From a virus, in the IMG/VR virus record IMGVR_UViG_3300021375_000031, positions 1-57,275 of that record: a stretch of 57,275 nucleotides of DNA. One strand, 5' to 3'. The notes beneath the pieces were generated by a model. It saw only the letters and a list, made by a program, of their open reading frames with translations, was not told the DNA's origin and made no database searches. Each line of letters begins with the position of its first letter. Position 1 is the stretch's first letter. The position numbers and the translations under genes were made by a program. This document shows, piece by piece, positions 8,221 to 16,063 of this stretch.

Positions 8221-11097
8221 TTACATATCTTTGATTACGTTGTGAATCTTTCTCAAATAGTTTGCTTGTTCTTGCTGTAATATTTCTGCTCTCAGTTGAG
8301 AATCAGTATTGTCTGTGTTACTAGCATTTAGAATTGCTTGTTGCTTTTTGTATTCTTCTGTGCCTTCTGTGTATTGGGCATCTAAATCTATACCTAGTTG
8401 TTTTGCACTATTCTGCATCAACTCTTTTTGACGGTCTTTGATAGCATCTATATCTGATTGAATACTTTTTCTAGATTTTTTATTACTAGTCATAGCCAAG
8501 TCTTCTTCTAGTATACTTAACTGTGTGTCAAGGTACTTGTCTTCTGCTTGTAAACTTTCCATTAATATATTTGAAAACTTTTCACTGGATTTTGCAATGG
8601 CATTATCAGCCGTCATTCCAAACGGTACTAGGAAATTGTCTGTGAGTATCTGCTTGTATTGATTTATATTTGATGCATCTGTTCGAAGCGAATCAATTTC
8701 ATCAGCACTCCAAGTTAAGCCATCACCTATAGCATCTCCTACCATTTGCGCCGCCGCAGTGGTTAAAAATCCTACTGGTCCTAGTAAAAATCCTAATGCC
8801 CCTATTGCCATACCTATTCCGCCGCCAGTTCCTTCTGCTCTTCTGGCATAAGTTTCTATAATATCTCTGCCTTGTTGCATTTGACCATCTCTGCTACCTG
8901 CCAACATATCACCTATAACATCAGCACCTGAGAAAGCAAGACTGAGTGGTCCTGCAACTCTTCCTGCAGATGAGAGTGCTTTACCTGTTTTAGTTTGACC
9001 CATAAAGTTTAAGGCTGTTGCTCCTGGTCTAGTTTGTGCTAATGCTTGTTGAGATTTACTTAAATTTTTGTATGCGTTTCCACGTTTATCATACAAGCCT
9101 GCATTTGTAATTCTTCCTCCGGCAGGAGTTCTAGTCATACCTGCGGCAAACCTTGTGCCCCTGGTTACTAGAGGTGCAATCATAGGACCTAACACCATTA
9201 AACCTAACACTTTTAAAATAATTTCCATTTTGTCTACTATGCCGCCAAGTACATTGGCAAATGTTGCTAGTGATTTACCAATTCCGTCAAATACTCCTGC
9301 AATATTTTGTGCGGCATCTATGTGTTTATTTTCAGATTTTATACCATTTTCTAGTGCTTTCGTCTGTTCTAGAATTTTTGCCCTTTGATCTTCACTTAAA
9401 GTATCATCATCTCTTAATCTAGCCTTTCTGCCGTCTATTTCTTTCTGCATAAATTTTATATTTTGTGCCGCTTCTTTGGCTCTATCTGCTTTTTCATTGT
9501 CTTCGCTTGACCTAAGACTTCTAACAAAATTCTCTATGTGCTCTGACATCCTGATAGCCATTTTACCAAATTTTTCTCCGAAATTATTTGCCGCAAGTTT
9601 TATTTTTTCGGCATTCAAAGTAAGGCTGTTGCTGAAACCATCTATTGTTGCAGATCCTGGAATTAAAGTGTTCATCAGATTCATTAATGCTGTATTCATT
9701 CCTTTTATAGCATCTTCATTGCTGAATAGTGTGATAAGAAAATTCCCAAAGGAATTCCTAACAGCATCCATATTCCTTCTAAACTGACTGAAATTTTTCA
9801 CTTGATCTTGGGCGAGTTTTTTAGCGGTAAAACCAAATAAAGAAATACTTGTTTTTGCTCTTTCAAAATTGTTAGTGAATTCAAGAAGTTTTGTGGCTGA
9901 TTCATCGCCTGCCCTAGCAAGAATGAATAAACGTTGCCTAGTTGCTTCACTTTGATTGCCTAGCAACTTGCTCATACGTTCTCGCATTTCTACTTCATTT
10001 AATTCTCCTGTGAGCAGACCCATTCGCAAATTTTGAAACTCCTTGTTCATTCCTGGCAATGCTCTCACAATACCAACTGCGGCGTCACTAAAACCTAATG
10101 CTCCTTTACCTGCGGCATCTATAAATGCGGCGGCTATCTGCCCACCTGCTTCTCCGCCCACTCTAATCATTTCATCTGCAAACTTGGTCATTGTGTCTAA
10201 CTGCATTTCTCTGGCTTGTTTGCTACCCCTAGCAAGACCTATTAGTGCATCGCCTGAAGTCACTGCGGCGTGCCTTAATGCTACAAACTCATTCACACTT
10301 AGACCTAAAACTTGTGCGTATTCAATGGCTCTGTCTGCTGATTCTAGCATTGCCGATTCAAAACTCTTAGACCCAACGTCTATCATACCTATTTGATTGA
10401 TTCTGAATTCTGTTTCTCTACCTATAAACTCTGCGGCTTCGGCGGCGGAGTAACCAAATTTTATAAGAGGACTATTTACATCTGTAACTGTTTTTATTAA
10501 ACCACTAAAACTTCGGGCATTTAAGGCTGTTACTCCTGAGAATGTATTAAGCACTCCGGCAAGTTCATCGAACGACATACCCATACCAGTTGCCGTAGTG
10601 GCTAAATCATTTGCAAAACCGTTTACATTCAATGCAAAACCTGTGCCTGCTTGTATGCTGGCTTCCATAGTACCGACATATTTCATCATTGCTTCACCGG
10701 CATAAGTAGCCGCTGTTCTCAGCAACACAAAACCTGCTGTGCCCAATGCACTACTTAATGCTCCAAAACTTCTGCCTAGACTGGCGGCGGCTTTTCGATT
10801 AAATATCGACTGACCTCTTTCAAGTTTTAAATTGTCTACTAAACCAGACCGTTCTCTGTTTTCTTTTTTTAGGTTATTTGCAAATTCATTTGCTGTTCGT
10901 TTAACATCGTCGAATGTTCCTTTGCCTGAGCCTGCATTTTTTACAGTCTGTCTGCTTGATGATCCTGCAGAACCTCCGCCCAGTTTGTTTATTAGATTAA
11001 TTAAATCTTTGGCTGTTTTTTCCGTGATGAAATCTGGTATACCGTCTACCTTAAATTGACTTCCATTGCCTCCAATTTCAGTTAATGTTATTGCCAT
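8221..11097 (-). CDS. Tape-measure-like tail protein
   Basis: 958 aa. It has the character of a phage tail tape measure. The N-terminal region is soluble and Gly/Ser-containing. Long helical Ala-rich stretches follow. Hydrophobic segments lie near residues 640-665 (ILKVLGLMVLGPMIAPLV) and 760-790 (GGIGMAIGALGFLLGPVGFL), and the C-terminus is coiled-coil. Such proteins fill the tail tube and set its length; 958 residues at about 0.15 nm each suggest a tail near 140 nm (inference). T4's equivalent gp29 has 590 aa and lies with genes 26-51-27-28-29. Here the gene faces away from gp26 across a short divergent promoter region and precedes gp20. Ribosome binding site is weak. No catalytic motif is seen. 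Confidence 0.72.
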   Translation of the reverse strand: MAITLTEIGGNGSQFKVDGIPDFITEKTAKDLINLINKLGGGSAGSSSRQTVKNAGSGKGTFDDVKRTANEFANNLKKENRERSGLVDNLKLERGQSIFNRKAAASLGRSFGALSSALGTAGFVLLRTAATYAGEAMMKYVGTMEASIQAGTGFALNVNGFANDLATTATGMGMSFDELAGVLNTFSGVTALNARSFSGLIKTVTDVNSPLIKFGYSAAEAAEFIGRETEFRINQIGMIDVGSKSFESAMLESADRAIEYAQVLGLSVNEFVALRHAAVTSGDALIGLARGSKQAREMQLDTMTKFADEMIRVGGEAGGQIAAAFIDAAGKGALGFSDAAVGIVRALPGMNKEFQNLRMGLLTGELNEVEMRERMSKLLGNQSEATRQRLFILARAGDESATKLLEFTNNFERAKTSISLFGFTAKKLAQDQVKNFSQFRRNMDAVRNSFGNFLITLFSNEDAIKGMNTALMNLMNTLIPGSATIDGFSNSLTLNAEKIKLAANNFGEKFGKMAIRMSEHIENFVRSLRSSEDNEKADRAKEAAQNIKFMQKEIDGRKARLRDDDTLSEDQRAKILEQTKALENGIKSENKHIDAAQNIAGVFDGIGKSLATFANVLGGIVDKMEIILKVLGLMVLGPMIAPLVTRGTRFAAGMTRTPAGGRITNAGLYDKRGNAYKNLSKSQQALAQTRPGATALNFMGQTKTGKALSSAGRVAGPLSLAFSGADVIGDMLAGSRDGQMQQGRDIIETYARRAEGTGGGIGMAIGALGFLLGPVGFLTTAAAQMVGDAIGDGLTWSADEIDSLRTDASNINQYKQILTDNFLVPFGMTADNAIAKSSEKFSNILMESLQAEDKYLDTQLSILEEDLAMTSNKKSRKSIQSDIDAIKDRQKELMQNSAKQLGIDLDAQYTEGTEEYKKQQAILNASNTDNTDSQLRAEILQQEQANYLRKIHNVIKDM

Positions 11098-11112
11098 TAA
11101 TCACGATCCAGT

Positions 11113-11126
11113 TAAAACTAGTTTTT
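11113..11126. repeat. Palindrome AAAACTAGTTTT upstream of the gp26 late promoter
   Basis: A perfect 12-bp palindrome (11114-11125) six bases upstream of the plus-strand GATAAATA. Similar AAAAC-NN-GTTTT palindromes precede the late promoters at 17013 and 26965. It could be a protein-binding site or a curved AT-rich upstream element. Confidence 0.5.
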
Positions 11127-11131
11127 ACGAA

Positions 11132-11139
11132 GATAAATA
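11132..11139 (+). promoter_or_regulatory. Late promoter (GATAAATA) for gp26
   Basis: GAAGATAAATACTTT on the plus strand; the predicted start is near 11145 and the leader about 44 nt, ending in Shine-Dalgarno TTGGAG before the gp26 ATG. Confidence 0.7.
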
Positions 11140-11160
11140 CTTTCCTAGTTAAGTTATAAC

Positions 11161-11168
11161 TATTTATC
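11161..11168 (-). promoter_or_regulatory. Late promoter (GATAAATA) for the tape-measure-like gene
   Basis: Minus-strand TTTTGATAAATAGTTAT. The predicted start is near 11155, only about 10 bp from the predicted plus-strand start at 11145, and the two transcripts would overlap at their 5' ends. Both genes of the divergent pair thus belong to the late class. Confidence 0.68.
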
Positions 11169-11188
11169 AAAACTAATTTGGAGCAGAA

Positions 11189-12082
11189 ATGAGCGACGAG
11201 AACACACAGAATATAGCAAGTAACCCACTTAAAGGGTTTTTTAGAAATCCAGGATTATATATTTCACTACCCAGTAGTGGAGCATTTTACGAACCAGGAG
11301 AAATAAAATTCGACAGAGGAGAAGAATTAGCAGTTTATCCTATGACAGCACAAGACGAAATGATTACAAGAAGTCCTGATGCATTATTAAACGGAGATGC
11401 TGTTTACAAAGTTATTGCAAGTTGCGTACCTGGAATTATATATCCAACAAAATTAACAGCCAAAGATGCTCAATCATTAATGATTGGTATTAGATGTGCT
11501 ACTTACGGCGATGAGCAAGAAATAAATCAAACGTGTCCGGAATGTAGAGCAGAAAGCAAGTATATGATGAACCTTAGAGATGTTATTGCAAACATTGAAC
11601 CGTTCACTGACAATCACGAAGTTAAAACTTCAAATGGTTTAAAAATTGTGCTTACACCAGTAAGTTACGATTCAACGTTGGCTACTAGCAGATACACATT
11701 TGAAAATGCTTCTATTTTAGCCAGTATGGCAAATGTGGCAGATGAAGATGCTGTTACGCAAACAGAAAGAATGGAAACATTTAGAAATGCTTTTGCCAAA
11801 ATGGCAAATTTAAATTTACAAATTATGTTAGACAGTATCAAATCTATTACTATACACAATGCTTCAGAAGAAACACAAGAAACAGTTGTTACTGACAAAG
11901 AACATATTACTGAATTCCTAACCAACTGTGATGCTAAAACCAGCCAACAGATTGAACAAGCAATAGCAGAATACAATAGCACAATTTCAACTGAAACATT
12001 ATCTGCAACTTGTGGCGAATGTTCACACGATTATGAAACACCATTGGAGTTTGATCCAGTAAGTTTTTTCTCAGGGTCCTAA
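11189..12082 (+). CDS. 26: gp26-like baseplate hub / tail assembly protein (zero-frame product)
   Basis: 297 aa, resembling the T4-like gp26 baseplate family of marine phages. The N-terminus has NPGLYISLPSSGAFYEPGE. Two CxxC pairs (CPEC near residue 116, CGEC near 275) could form a zinc ribbon. Shine-Dalgarno TTGGAG is 7 nt before the ATG. Four codons before its stop the gene carries a canonical -1 slippery heptamer, so it probably yields two products: this one and a 374-aa fusion with the following frame. In T4 genes 26 and 51 act in assembly of the baseplate hub and lie upstream of tape measure gene 29. The two-product design resembles the G/GT tail chaperones of long-tailed phages (inference). 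Confidence 0.8.
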   Translation: MSDENTQNIASNPLKGFFRNPGLYISLPSSGAFYEPGEIKFDRGEELAVYPMTAQDEMITRSPDALLNGDAVYKVIASCVPGIIYPTKLTAKDAQSLMIGIRCATYGDEQEINQTCPECRAESKYMMNLRDVIANIEPFTDNHEVKTSNGLKIVLTPVSYDSTLATSRYTFENASILASMANVADEDAVTQTERMETFRNAFAKMANLNLQIMLDSIKSITIHNASEETQETVVTDKEHITEFLTNCDAKTSQQIEQAIAEYNSTISTETLSATCGECSHDYETPLEFDPVSFFSGS

Positions 12083-12121
12083 GTAGCGAAGATCCTGAAC
12101 TGATCCAGGAGTACTTAGGAC
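12064..12121 (+). promoter_or_regulatory. Programmed -1 ribosomal frameshift signal at the end of gp26
   Basis: In the gp26 frame the codons read AGT TTT TTC TCA GGG TCC TAA, so 12064-12070 is a canonical X_XXY_YYZ heptamer, T_TTT_TTC. After a 5-nt spacer (12071-12075) comes a perfect 10-bp stem: GTCCTAAGTA (12076-12085) pairs with TACTTAGGAC (12112-12121). Inside its loop TCCTG (12093-12097) pairs with CAGGA (12106-12110). The gp26 stop codon lies in the 5' arm. Slippery site, spacing and stem all fit efficient -1 frameshifting. Confidence 0.85.
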
Positions 12122-12312
12122 GAATCAAGCAAGAATCAGAAGAGATTGTTAGATCCCTAACACTAATAGTAATGAATTACGAAGGTGGTATAAGTTATTC
12201 CGAAGTATGGGAAATGTCTCATTATCAAAGAGATATAGCAATAAAAGAACTAGTCAAGAAGAGTGATGCAATAAAGTCTTCTCAAGGCATTTCAACTCAA
12301 AAACAATTATAA
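12070..12312 (+). CDS. 51: gp51-like -1 frame extension of gp26 (frameshift part)
   Basis: 80 codons in the -1 frame, from CTC after the slip site to the TAA at 12310. It is too short to stand out as a gene and lacks a usable start: the only early ATG (12172) has no Shine-Dalgarno and would discard half the frame. The protein is helical, with SSEDPELIQEYLGRIKQES followed by a segment with SYSEVWEMSHYQRDIAIKEL. That second segment resembles the short gp51-type or 'T' chaperone domains next to gp26-like genes in T4-like phages. Expressed through the frameshift it would make a 374-aa gp26-gp51 fusion. The reading frame and signal are seen; the gp51 relation is inferred from position and style. 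Confidence 0.72.
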   Translation, partial: LRVLSSEDPELIQEYLGRIKQESEEIVRSLTLIVMNYEGGISYSEVWEMSHYQRDIAIKELVKKSDAIKSSQGISTQKQL

Positions 12313-12339
12313 AGAACTATAAACAACTAAACACTTTAT

Positions 12340-12358
12340 AGACACTTCGTGTCTTTTA
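12340..12358 (+). terminator. Rho-independent terminator after gp26/gp51
   Basis: AGACAC (12340-12345) and GTGTCT (12349-12354) form a 6-bp hairpin with a TTC loop, followed directly by a T run. It lies 28 nt after the stop of the frameshifted frame, which supports that frame being the true end of the transcription unit. Confidence 0.75.
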
Positions 12359-12435
12359 AAACTACATTCAATCGTTTCGTTTCACTTCACTCTTTCATTT
12401 GTTTTAAAGTTTTTTAAATTAATATTTAATTAACA

Positions 12436-12635
12436 TTGGCTTATCTCGAAAGTGGAGTCATAATTCACCCTTGCGGGTGAAAAATAAATCTCATCTCGAT
12501 GAGCCTCGTCATCTCTAACCCAGGTGCTATAAAGAGGTGGTGAGCCTTATCCCCTCATACACTACTGTCACGAATCTCACGGAAACCAATATAACCTGGT
12601 AGAGTTGAGTTATATTGACTGCAGGTTGCTTTTTC
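12436..12635. ncRNA. Candidate structured RNA or cis element (strand uncertain)
   Basis: Several compact inverted repeats occur together. TTCACCC / GGGTGAA (12464-12470 with 12475-12481) has a 4-nt loop that reads GCAA, a GNRA tetraloop, on the minus strand. CTCATC / GATGAG (12490-12495 with 12498-12503) has the alternative partner TCATC (12509-12513). CAATATAAC / GTTATATTG (12587-12595 with 12609-12617) is the longest; AACCTG (12593-12598) can also pair with CAGGTT (12622-12627). A near-repeat of GATGAGCCTCGTCATC at 12498 appears at 12539 (GGTGAGCCTTATCCCC). I do not recognise a known RNA family; it could lie in the 3' part of the gp46-SegE transcript. Confidence 0.35.
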
Positions 12636-12682
12636 TCAGAGCCTGATCATTTAATACTGTTTGTCGTTTGTCTGTATTTCAT

Positions 12683-12856
12683 TTAACGCCATACATTCCA
12701 GAATCTCGCACCGGGTGTTTCCATTGCCGGATTGTCAAAGAAATCGATATTAATAGCCTCGATGGGGTGGTGTATGGACCTATGTGTGCCTTGTGTAGCC
12801 TTGTGTGTTTGACTTTGCGTCTGTGTGTGCCGTAATGTTTGTTGTTGCAAAAATAG
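12683..12856 (-). pseudogene. Coding-like remnant continuing the SegE-like frame past its stop
   Basis: Directly after the SegE-like TAA the same frame stays open for 57 codons to a TAA at 12685-12683. The first half is Gln/Thr/His-rich and looks like CA-repeat noise. The last part reads FDNPAMETPGARFWNVWR, which looks like a genuine protein C-terminus. There is no ATG with a ribosome binding site. It may be a decayed gene end, a readthrough tail or chance. Confidence 0.3.
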
Positions 12857-13282
12857 TTATCTATCTTTTAATGCTTCTTTTAATATTTGTGAACCTCCGA
12901 CTCTTACATTGATGATTCCGTTGTAATAGTCGTCACTTAATAATACTTTGTGTTTGAATTGTAGTTCTGCTTCAACGTAACTTGCTACTCCTCTACTAGG
13001 GCAATACTCTAATATCTCTCTAGTAAATTGGTCTTCTCCAAGTTCGTTGACGTCATTTATTAAATGATCCGAACTCCCCCAATAAGTACGCCAGTCACTT
13101 TCTTTATAACCACGTCTTTTATTCTTTCTGCCTTTTAATGGGGGTTTGGTTGTTTTGAATTTGGCAAGTTTCTTACCAATATACTTCATACCGTTTTGGT
13201 TGTTTGTGATTAAATATACAAATGCTTCGCAATCATCAGGAAGTGTGTCTACTACTTTACCGTTATGTGTCCAGTCGCTCAT
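12857..13282 (-). CDS. SegE-like GIY-YIG domain protein
   Basis: 141 aa. Residues 21-37 (FVYLITNNQNGMKYIGK) hold a GIY-YIG-type N-terminal motif in its VYL...YIG form. A conserved basic block follows (KGRKNKRRGYKESDW near 50-64), then WGSS and an acidic helix with Glu near residue 103 (SYVEAELQFK). This pattern matches the SegE-like GIY-YIG family found as free-standing phage endonuclease-like genes. Such proteins cut DNA at specific sites and can spread their own gene, though activity is not shown here. The ATG overlaps the gp46 stop by one base (TAATG), so translation is coupled to gp46. The C-terminal stop is followed by an in-frame open stretch. Confidence 0.75.
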   Translation of the reverse strand: MSDWTHNGKVVDTLPDDCEAFVYLITNNQNGMKYIGKKLAKFKTTKPPLKGRKNKRRGYKESDWRTYWGSSDHLINDVNELGEDQFTREILEYCPSRGVASYVEAELQFKHKVLLSDDYYNGIINVRVGGSQILKEALKDR

Positions 13283-15048
13283 TAGTTTACATACTCCGTA
13301 TCGGTATTGTAACTAGTGAAGCCTCCCTCTTTGATTACAGTTAGTACATTGTTCACTCTGCCTTGTAGTTCTTCTCTGTGGCTGATTAAGTAAATGTTTT
13401 TGTTCTGCTCTCTGCTCATTTTTTTAAGTATGCTAAGAGCATTCTCTACACCTACACCGTCTAGTCCACTGTCTATGAGTTCGTCTATGCAAAGGAAATT
13501 CATTGGCTGATTAAGACTCTCATATATGTCTCTAAATGCCCAACTAAGACTTAAAATGAGTCTATTTCGCTCTCCTCTACTAAGGTTATCAAAGTCTAAG
13601 TCACGTCCAAATTCTGTAATTTCTACACTTAAATCGCTCTTAAATTTAACATCGTGTGGTAATCCTATGCGTTCTAGGTAGTTTGCAAGCCTATGATTGA
13701 GGAACATTAAGTTTTGGTCAATTATACGTCTTCTAATAAAACTATCTTTAGAAGTCAATAGTTTATATAAGAAATCTTGATGTTCTCTTAACTCATTCAA
13801 CTCGTTTACAGTCTCCCAACTTATAGGTTGTAGTCCTGTATCTTCTAATGTTTTAATTTGTTCTATATACGGATTCTCTAATGCTACAGCATCTTTAAGT
13901 TGCTGGGCAATATTGTTTAAATTGTTTTGATGTGCTATTGCTTCTTCTTTTGTGTGGTAAAACACTTCTGGTGATTCTGGAATATCGCCTACATCATCTA
14001 TGTCTTTTGTGATGTTTACAATATTTTTATCTAGTTCTTTGAAATGTTCTTGTTCTGTTGCTAGTTTGTTTTCTAAATCTTGTGTGTATTCTTCGTGTGT
14101 ATCTAAATGTGCTGTACTTTGTTCACAAGCAGGGCAAACACCTTCTTTTGCTTTTTCGATGTTTACTTTTAATTCTTGTATTCTAGTATCGGATCTTGCA
14201 AGACTGGATACGTTTGAGTCTAAATCTTTTTGCAGTTGTTTTTTCAAGGTAGACTTTTCGTTTATTTCACCTAGTAGTGTATGCGACTCTAGTTCTGTAT
14301 CTATATCTATCTCTTGTAGTGTTGCAATAGCAGTTTCAAAGTTAGCAATCTTGTCATTGCTATTCTTTTGCCACGCCTTACTGCGACTTTCAATATCTTT
14401 TATGCTTTTTTCAACTCTGCTGTTGCTATCTTTAACAGCATTTATTCTAATCTCTTCTTCTTTTATACTGTCTCTAGTTTCTTTTAGTCTAACTTTAAGT
14501 ATTTCTGCTTTTTCACTTAGTTCTGTTATGCCCAACAGTTGCTCAATCATTGCACGTTGGTCATTTGCTTTCATACCTAAGAACGGTTCGGTGTAAGTGT
14601 TAAGTGCAACAATGTGTTTGAACATATTATGACTAAAACCAATTAGTTTTTCTATATCCTTTTGTGTCTCTCTGCTGTCACCTTGTTGTTCTTGGTCTTC
14701 TTTTTCTTCTCCGTTCACATAAAACTTTAAAAAGTTAGGACGTCTTGCTCTTTCTATTTTGTACTCTATGCCATTTTTTTCAAACTCCACACTTACAACC
14801 ATATTCTTACCATTTGTTTTGTTGATAAGATTATCTCTTCTAATGTTTGTTAGTGCTTCACCATATAAGGCATAACTGAGTGCATTGATAATAGTAGTTT
14901 TACCAGTACCATTTCTGCTACCGTCTCCACCTAGGTCTAAATTATTACCTAAAACCAGTGTGAGTGTTTCACTGTCGAATCTTACTCCTTGTGTGTTGTT
15001 ACCAACACTCATAAAATTCTTTACAGTTAATGATTTAATCTTTAGCAT
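13282..15048 (-). CDS. 46: Recombination endonuclease subunit gp46 (Rad50-like)
   Basis: 588 aa, near T4 gp46 (560 aa). An SMC/Rad50 ATPase split by a coiled coil. Walker A is GTGKT at 47-51, the zinc-hook CPAC is near 303-306 within the coiled coil, the ABC signature LSRGERNRL is near 487, and Walker B with FLCIDELIDSGLD is near 517. With gp47 it processes DNA ends for recombination-dependent replication and takes part in host DNA breakdown. gp47 lies 1 nt upstream on the same strand, and the SegE-like gene overlaps the stop. All key motifs are intact. It is expressed from the early promoter in front of gp55. Confidence 0.97.
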   Translation of the reverse strand: MLKIKSLTVKNFMSVGNNTQGVRFDSETLTLVLGNNLDLGGDGSRNGTGKTTIINALSYALYGEALTNIRRDNLINKTNGKNMVVSVEFEKNGIEYKIERARRPNFLKFYVNGEEKEDQEQQGDSRETQKDIEKLIGFSHNMFKHIVALNTYTEPFLGMKANDQRAMIEQLLGITELSEKAEILKVRLKETRDSIKEEEIRINAVKDSNSRVEKSIKDIESRSKAWQKNSNDKIANFETAIATLQEIDIDTELESHTLLGEINEKSTLKKQLQKDLDSNVSSLARSDTRIQELKVNIEKAKEGVCPACEQSTAHLDTHEEYTQDLENKLATEQEHFKELDKNIVNITKDIDDVGDIPESPEVFYHTKEEAIAHQNNLNNIAQQLKDAVALENPYIEQIKTLEDTGLQPISWETVNELNELREHQDFLYKLLTSKDSFIRRRIIDQNLMFLNHRLANYLERIGLPHDVKFKSDLSVEITEFGRDLDFDNLSRGERNRLILSLSWAFRDIYESLNQPMNFLCIDELIDSGLDGVGVENALSILKKMSREQNKNIYLISHREELQGRVNNVLTVIKEGGFTSYNTDTEYVN

Positions 15049-15049
15049 A

Positions 15050-16063
15050 TTAAATTTCTATATCGTTATAAATGTCTATTAGCATTTGTTTATCGATTGT
15101 ATTACTTTCTACAGTTTCTAATTGTTGCAACACAATTTGGTTAACTGTTTCAAAATGAATATCCTCTTCTACATACTCTTCTGCTTCTTCTTTTGCAGGT
15201 ATAAGACTGAGTTCTCTTACTCCAAACTGTTTGCTAAATGCTTCTTTAATAAATGTTGCTTCTTCATAACTGATAGGCACATCTATCTTAACCCTAGCAT
15301 AAGTGTTTTCATTAAGTAGTTCATCTTTTTCATCTAGAAGTTGTTTTAGTCCACAACTTACATATCTAGGACAGTCGGGCCAGTTTACAAACACCGGCTC
15401 TTGGTCCCATTCTAAAAACATTGCTCCACGTTCGTTATCGAACACGTCTGCGTAATTGTGCGGGAAAGCATTACCTATATAATGTATATTGTTTTTGTAT
15501 TGACGTTTGTGGAAGTGCCCACTAAACACATACTCGGGTCCTTCTAAATGTTCTGCTTTAATTCCACCGTGGTCTGGCATCTCTACCATTGCATTCATTT
15601 TAAAGTATGGTAATTCAAAGTGACCAAACATATATTTAACTTGCATCTTTGCAACTTGTTTATGTTCATCTCCGACTAGCCAAGGGATAATAGCACAGTC
15701 TCCTTGTTCCATTATCTCATCTACCATAACAAAGTTATCTAAGTCTCTAGCAAACTCCATACTGTTGAGTTCACGTTTGTCTCTGTAAAACAAATCGTGG
15801 TTACCTGTTATAAAGTAAACAGTCTCAAATGCGTCGTTAAGTTTCTTTAAGTCTCTCCAACTCGCATTTAGTGTTGCCACGTTTACACTTGCTCTTTGAT
15901 GATGCCAATCACCCAAGAACAAACAAGTCTCTGCACCTCTGGCGTGAGCCTCGGCAATAAACCAGTCTATAAATTTGTTACAGTCTTTAAGATGAACACC
16001 GCTATTTGATTTCAAGCCGTAGTGTATATCTGTAAATACTGCGGCGTGTTTAAATAGATTCAT
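15050..16063 (-). CDS. 47: Recombination endonuclease subunit gp47 (Mre11-like)
   Basis: 337 aa, equal in length to T4 gp47 (339 aa). Calcineurin-like metallophosphoesterase motifs are in order: DIH at 12-14, GDWHH at 51-55, GNHD at 87-90, a His in FGHFE at 147-150, and GHFH at 182-185. These residues bind two metal ions. It pairs with gp46 as the phage Mre11-Rad50 complex that resects DNA ends. Its start overlaps the gp55 end by 14 nt and it is followed 1 nt later by gp46, giving a tight gp55-47-46 operon. Confidence 0.97.
   Translation of the reverse strand: MNLFKHAAVFTDIHYGLKSNSGVHLKDCNKFIDWFIAEAHARGAETCLFLGDWHHQRASVNVATLNASWRDLKKLNDAFETVYFITGNHDLFYRDKRELNSMEFARDLDNFVMVDEIMEQGDCAIIPWLVGDEHKQVAKMQVKYMFGHFELPYFKMNAMVEMPDHGGIKAEHLEGPEYVFSGHFHKRQYKNNIHYIGNAFPHNYADVFDNERGAMFLEWDQEPVFVNWPDCPRYVSCGLKQLLDEKDELLNENTYARVKIDVPISYEEATFIKEAFSKQFGVRELSLIPAKEEAEEYVEEDIHFETVNQIVLQQLETVESNTIDKQMLIDIYNDIEI

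Larger units (their letters stand above)
12359..12856. other. Convergent intergenic region without a confident gene
   Basis: About 500 nt between two convergent units. 12359-12435 is very AT-rich with no signal. From about 12436 the sequence becomes clearly richer in GC than the neighbouring genes and carries several hairpins (separate entry). 12730-12850 contains purine/pyrimidine-skewed TGTGTG-type stretches (CACA-rich on the minus strand). I see no tRNA and no long open frame on either strand. Confidence 0.6.

Noticed and set aside
12172-12312. Independent gp51-like gene from ATG 12172
   Set aside because: No Shine-Dalgarno and loss of the first half of the frame; the frameshift explains the whole open region.
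12436-12640. tRNA, tmRNA, group I intron or hammerhead ribozyme in the intergenic region
   Set aside because: No acceptor/T-arm arrangement, no intron P/Q/R/S core and no complete CUGANGA plus GAAA core could be matched; only generic stems are seen.
14000-14596. 198-codon plus-strand frame opposite gp46
   Set aside because: It is Ser/Cys/Phe-rich, the antisense image of the gp46 coiled coil, without a ribosome binding site; gp46 is certain.
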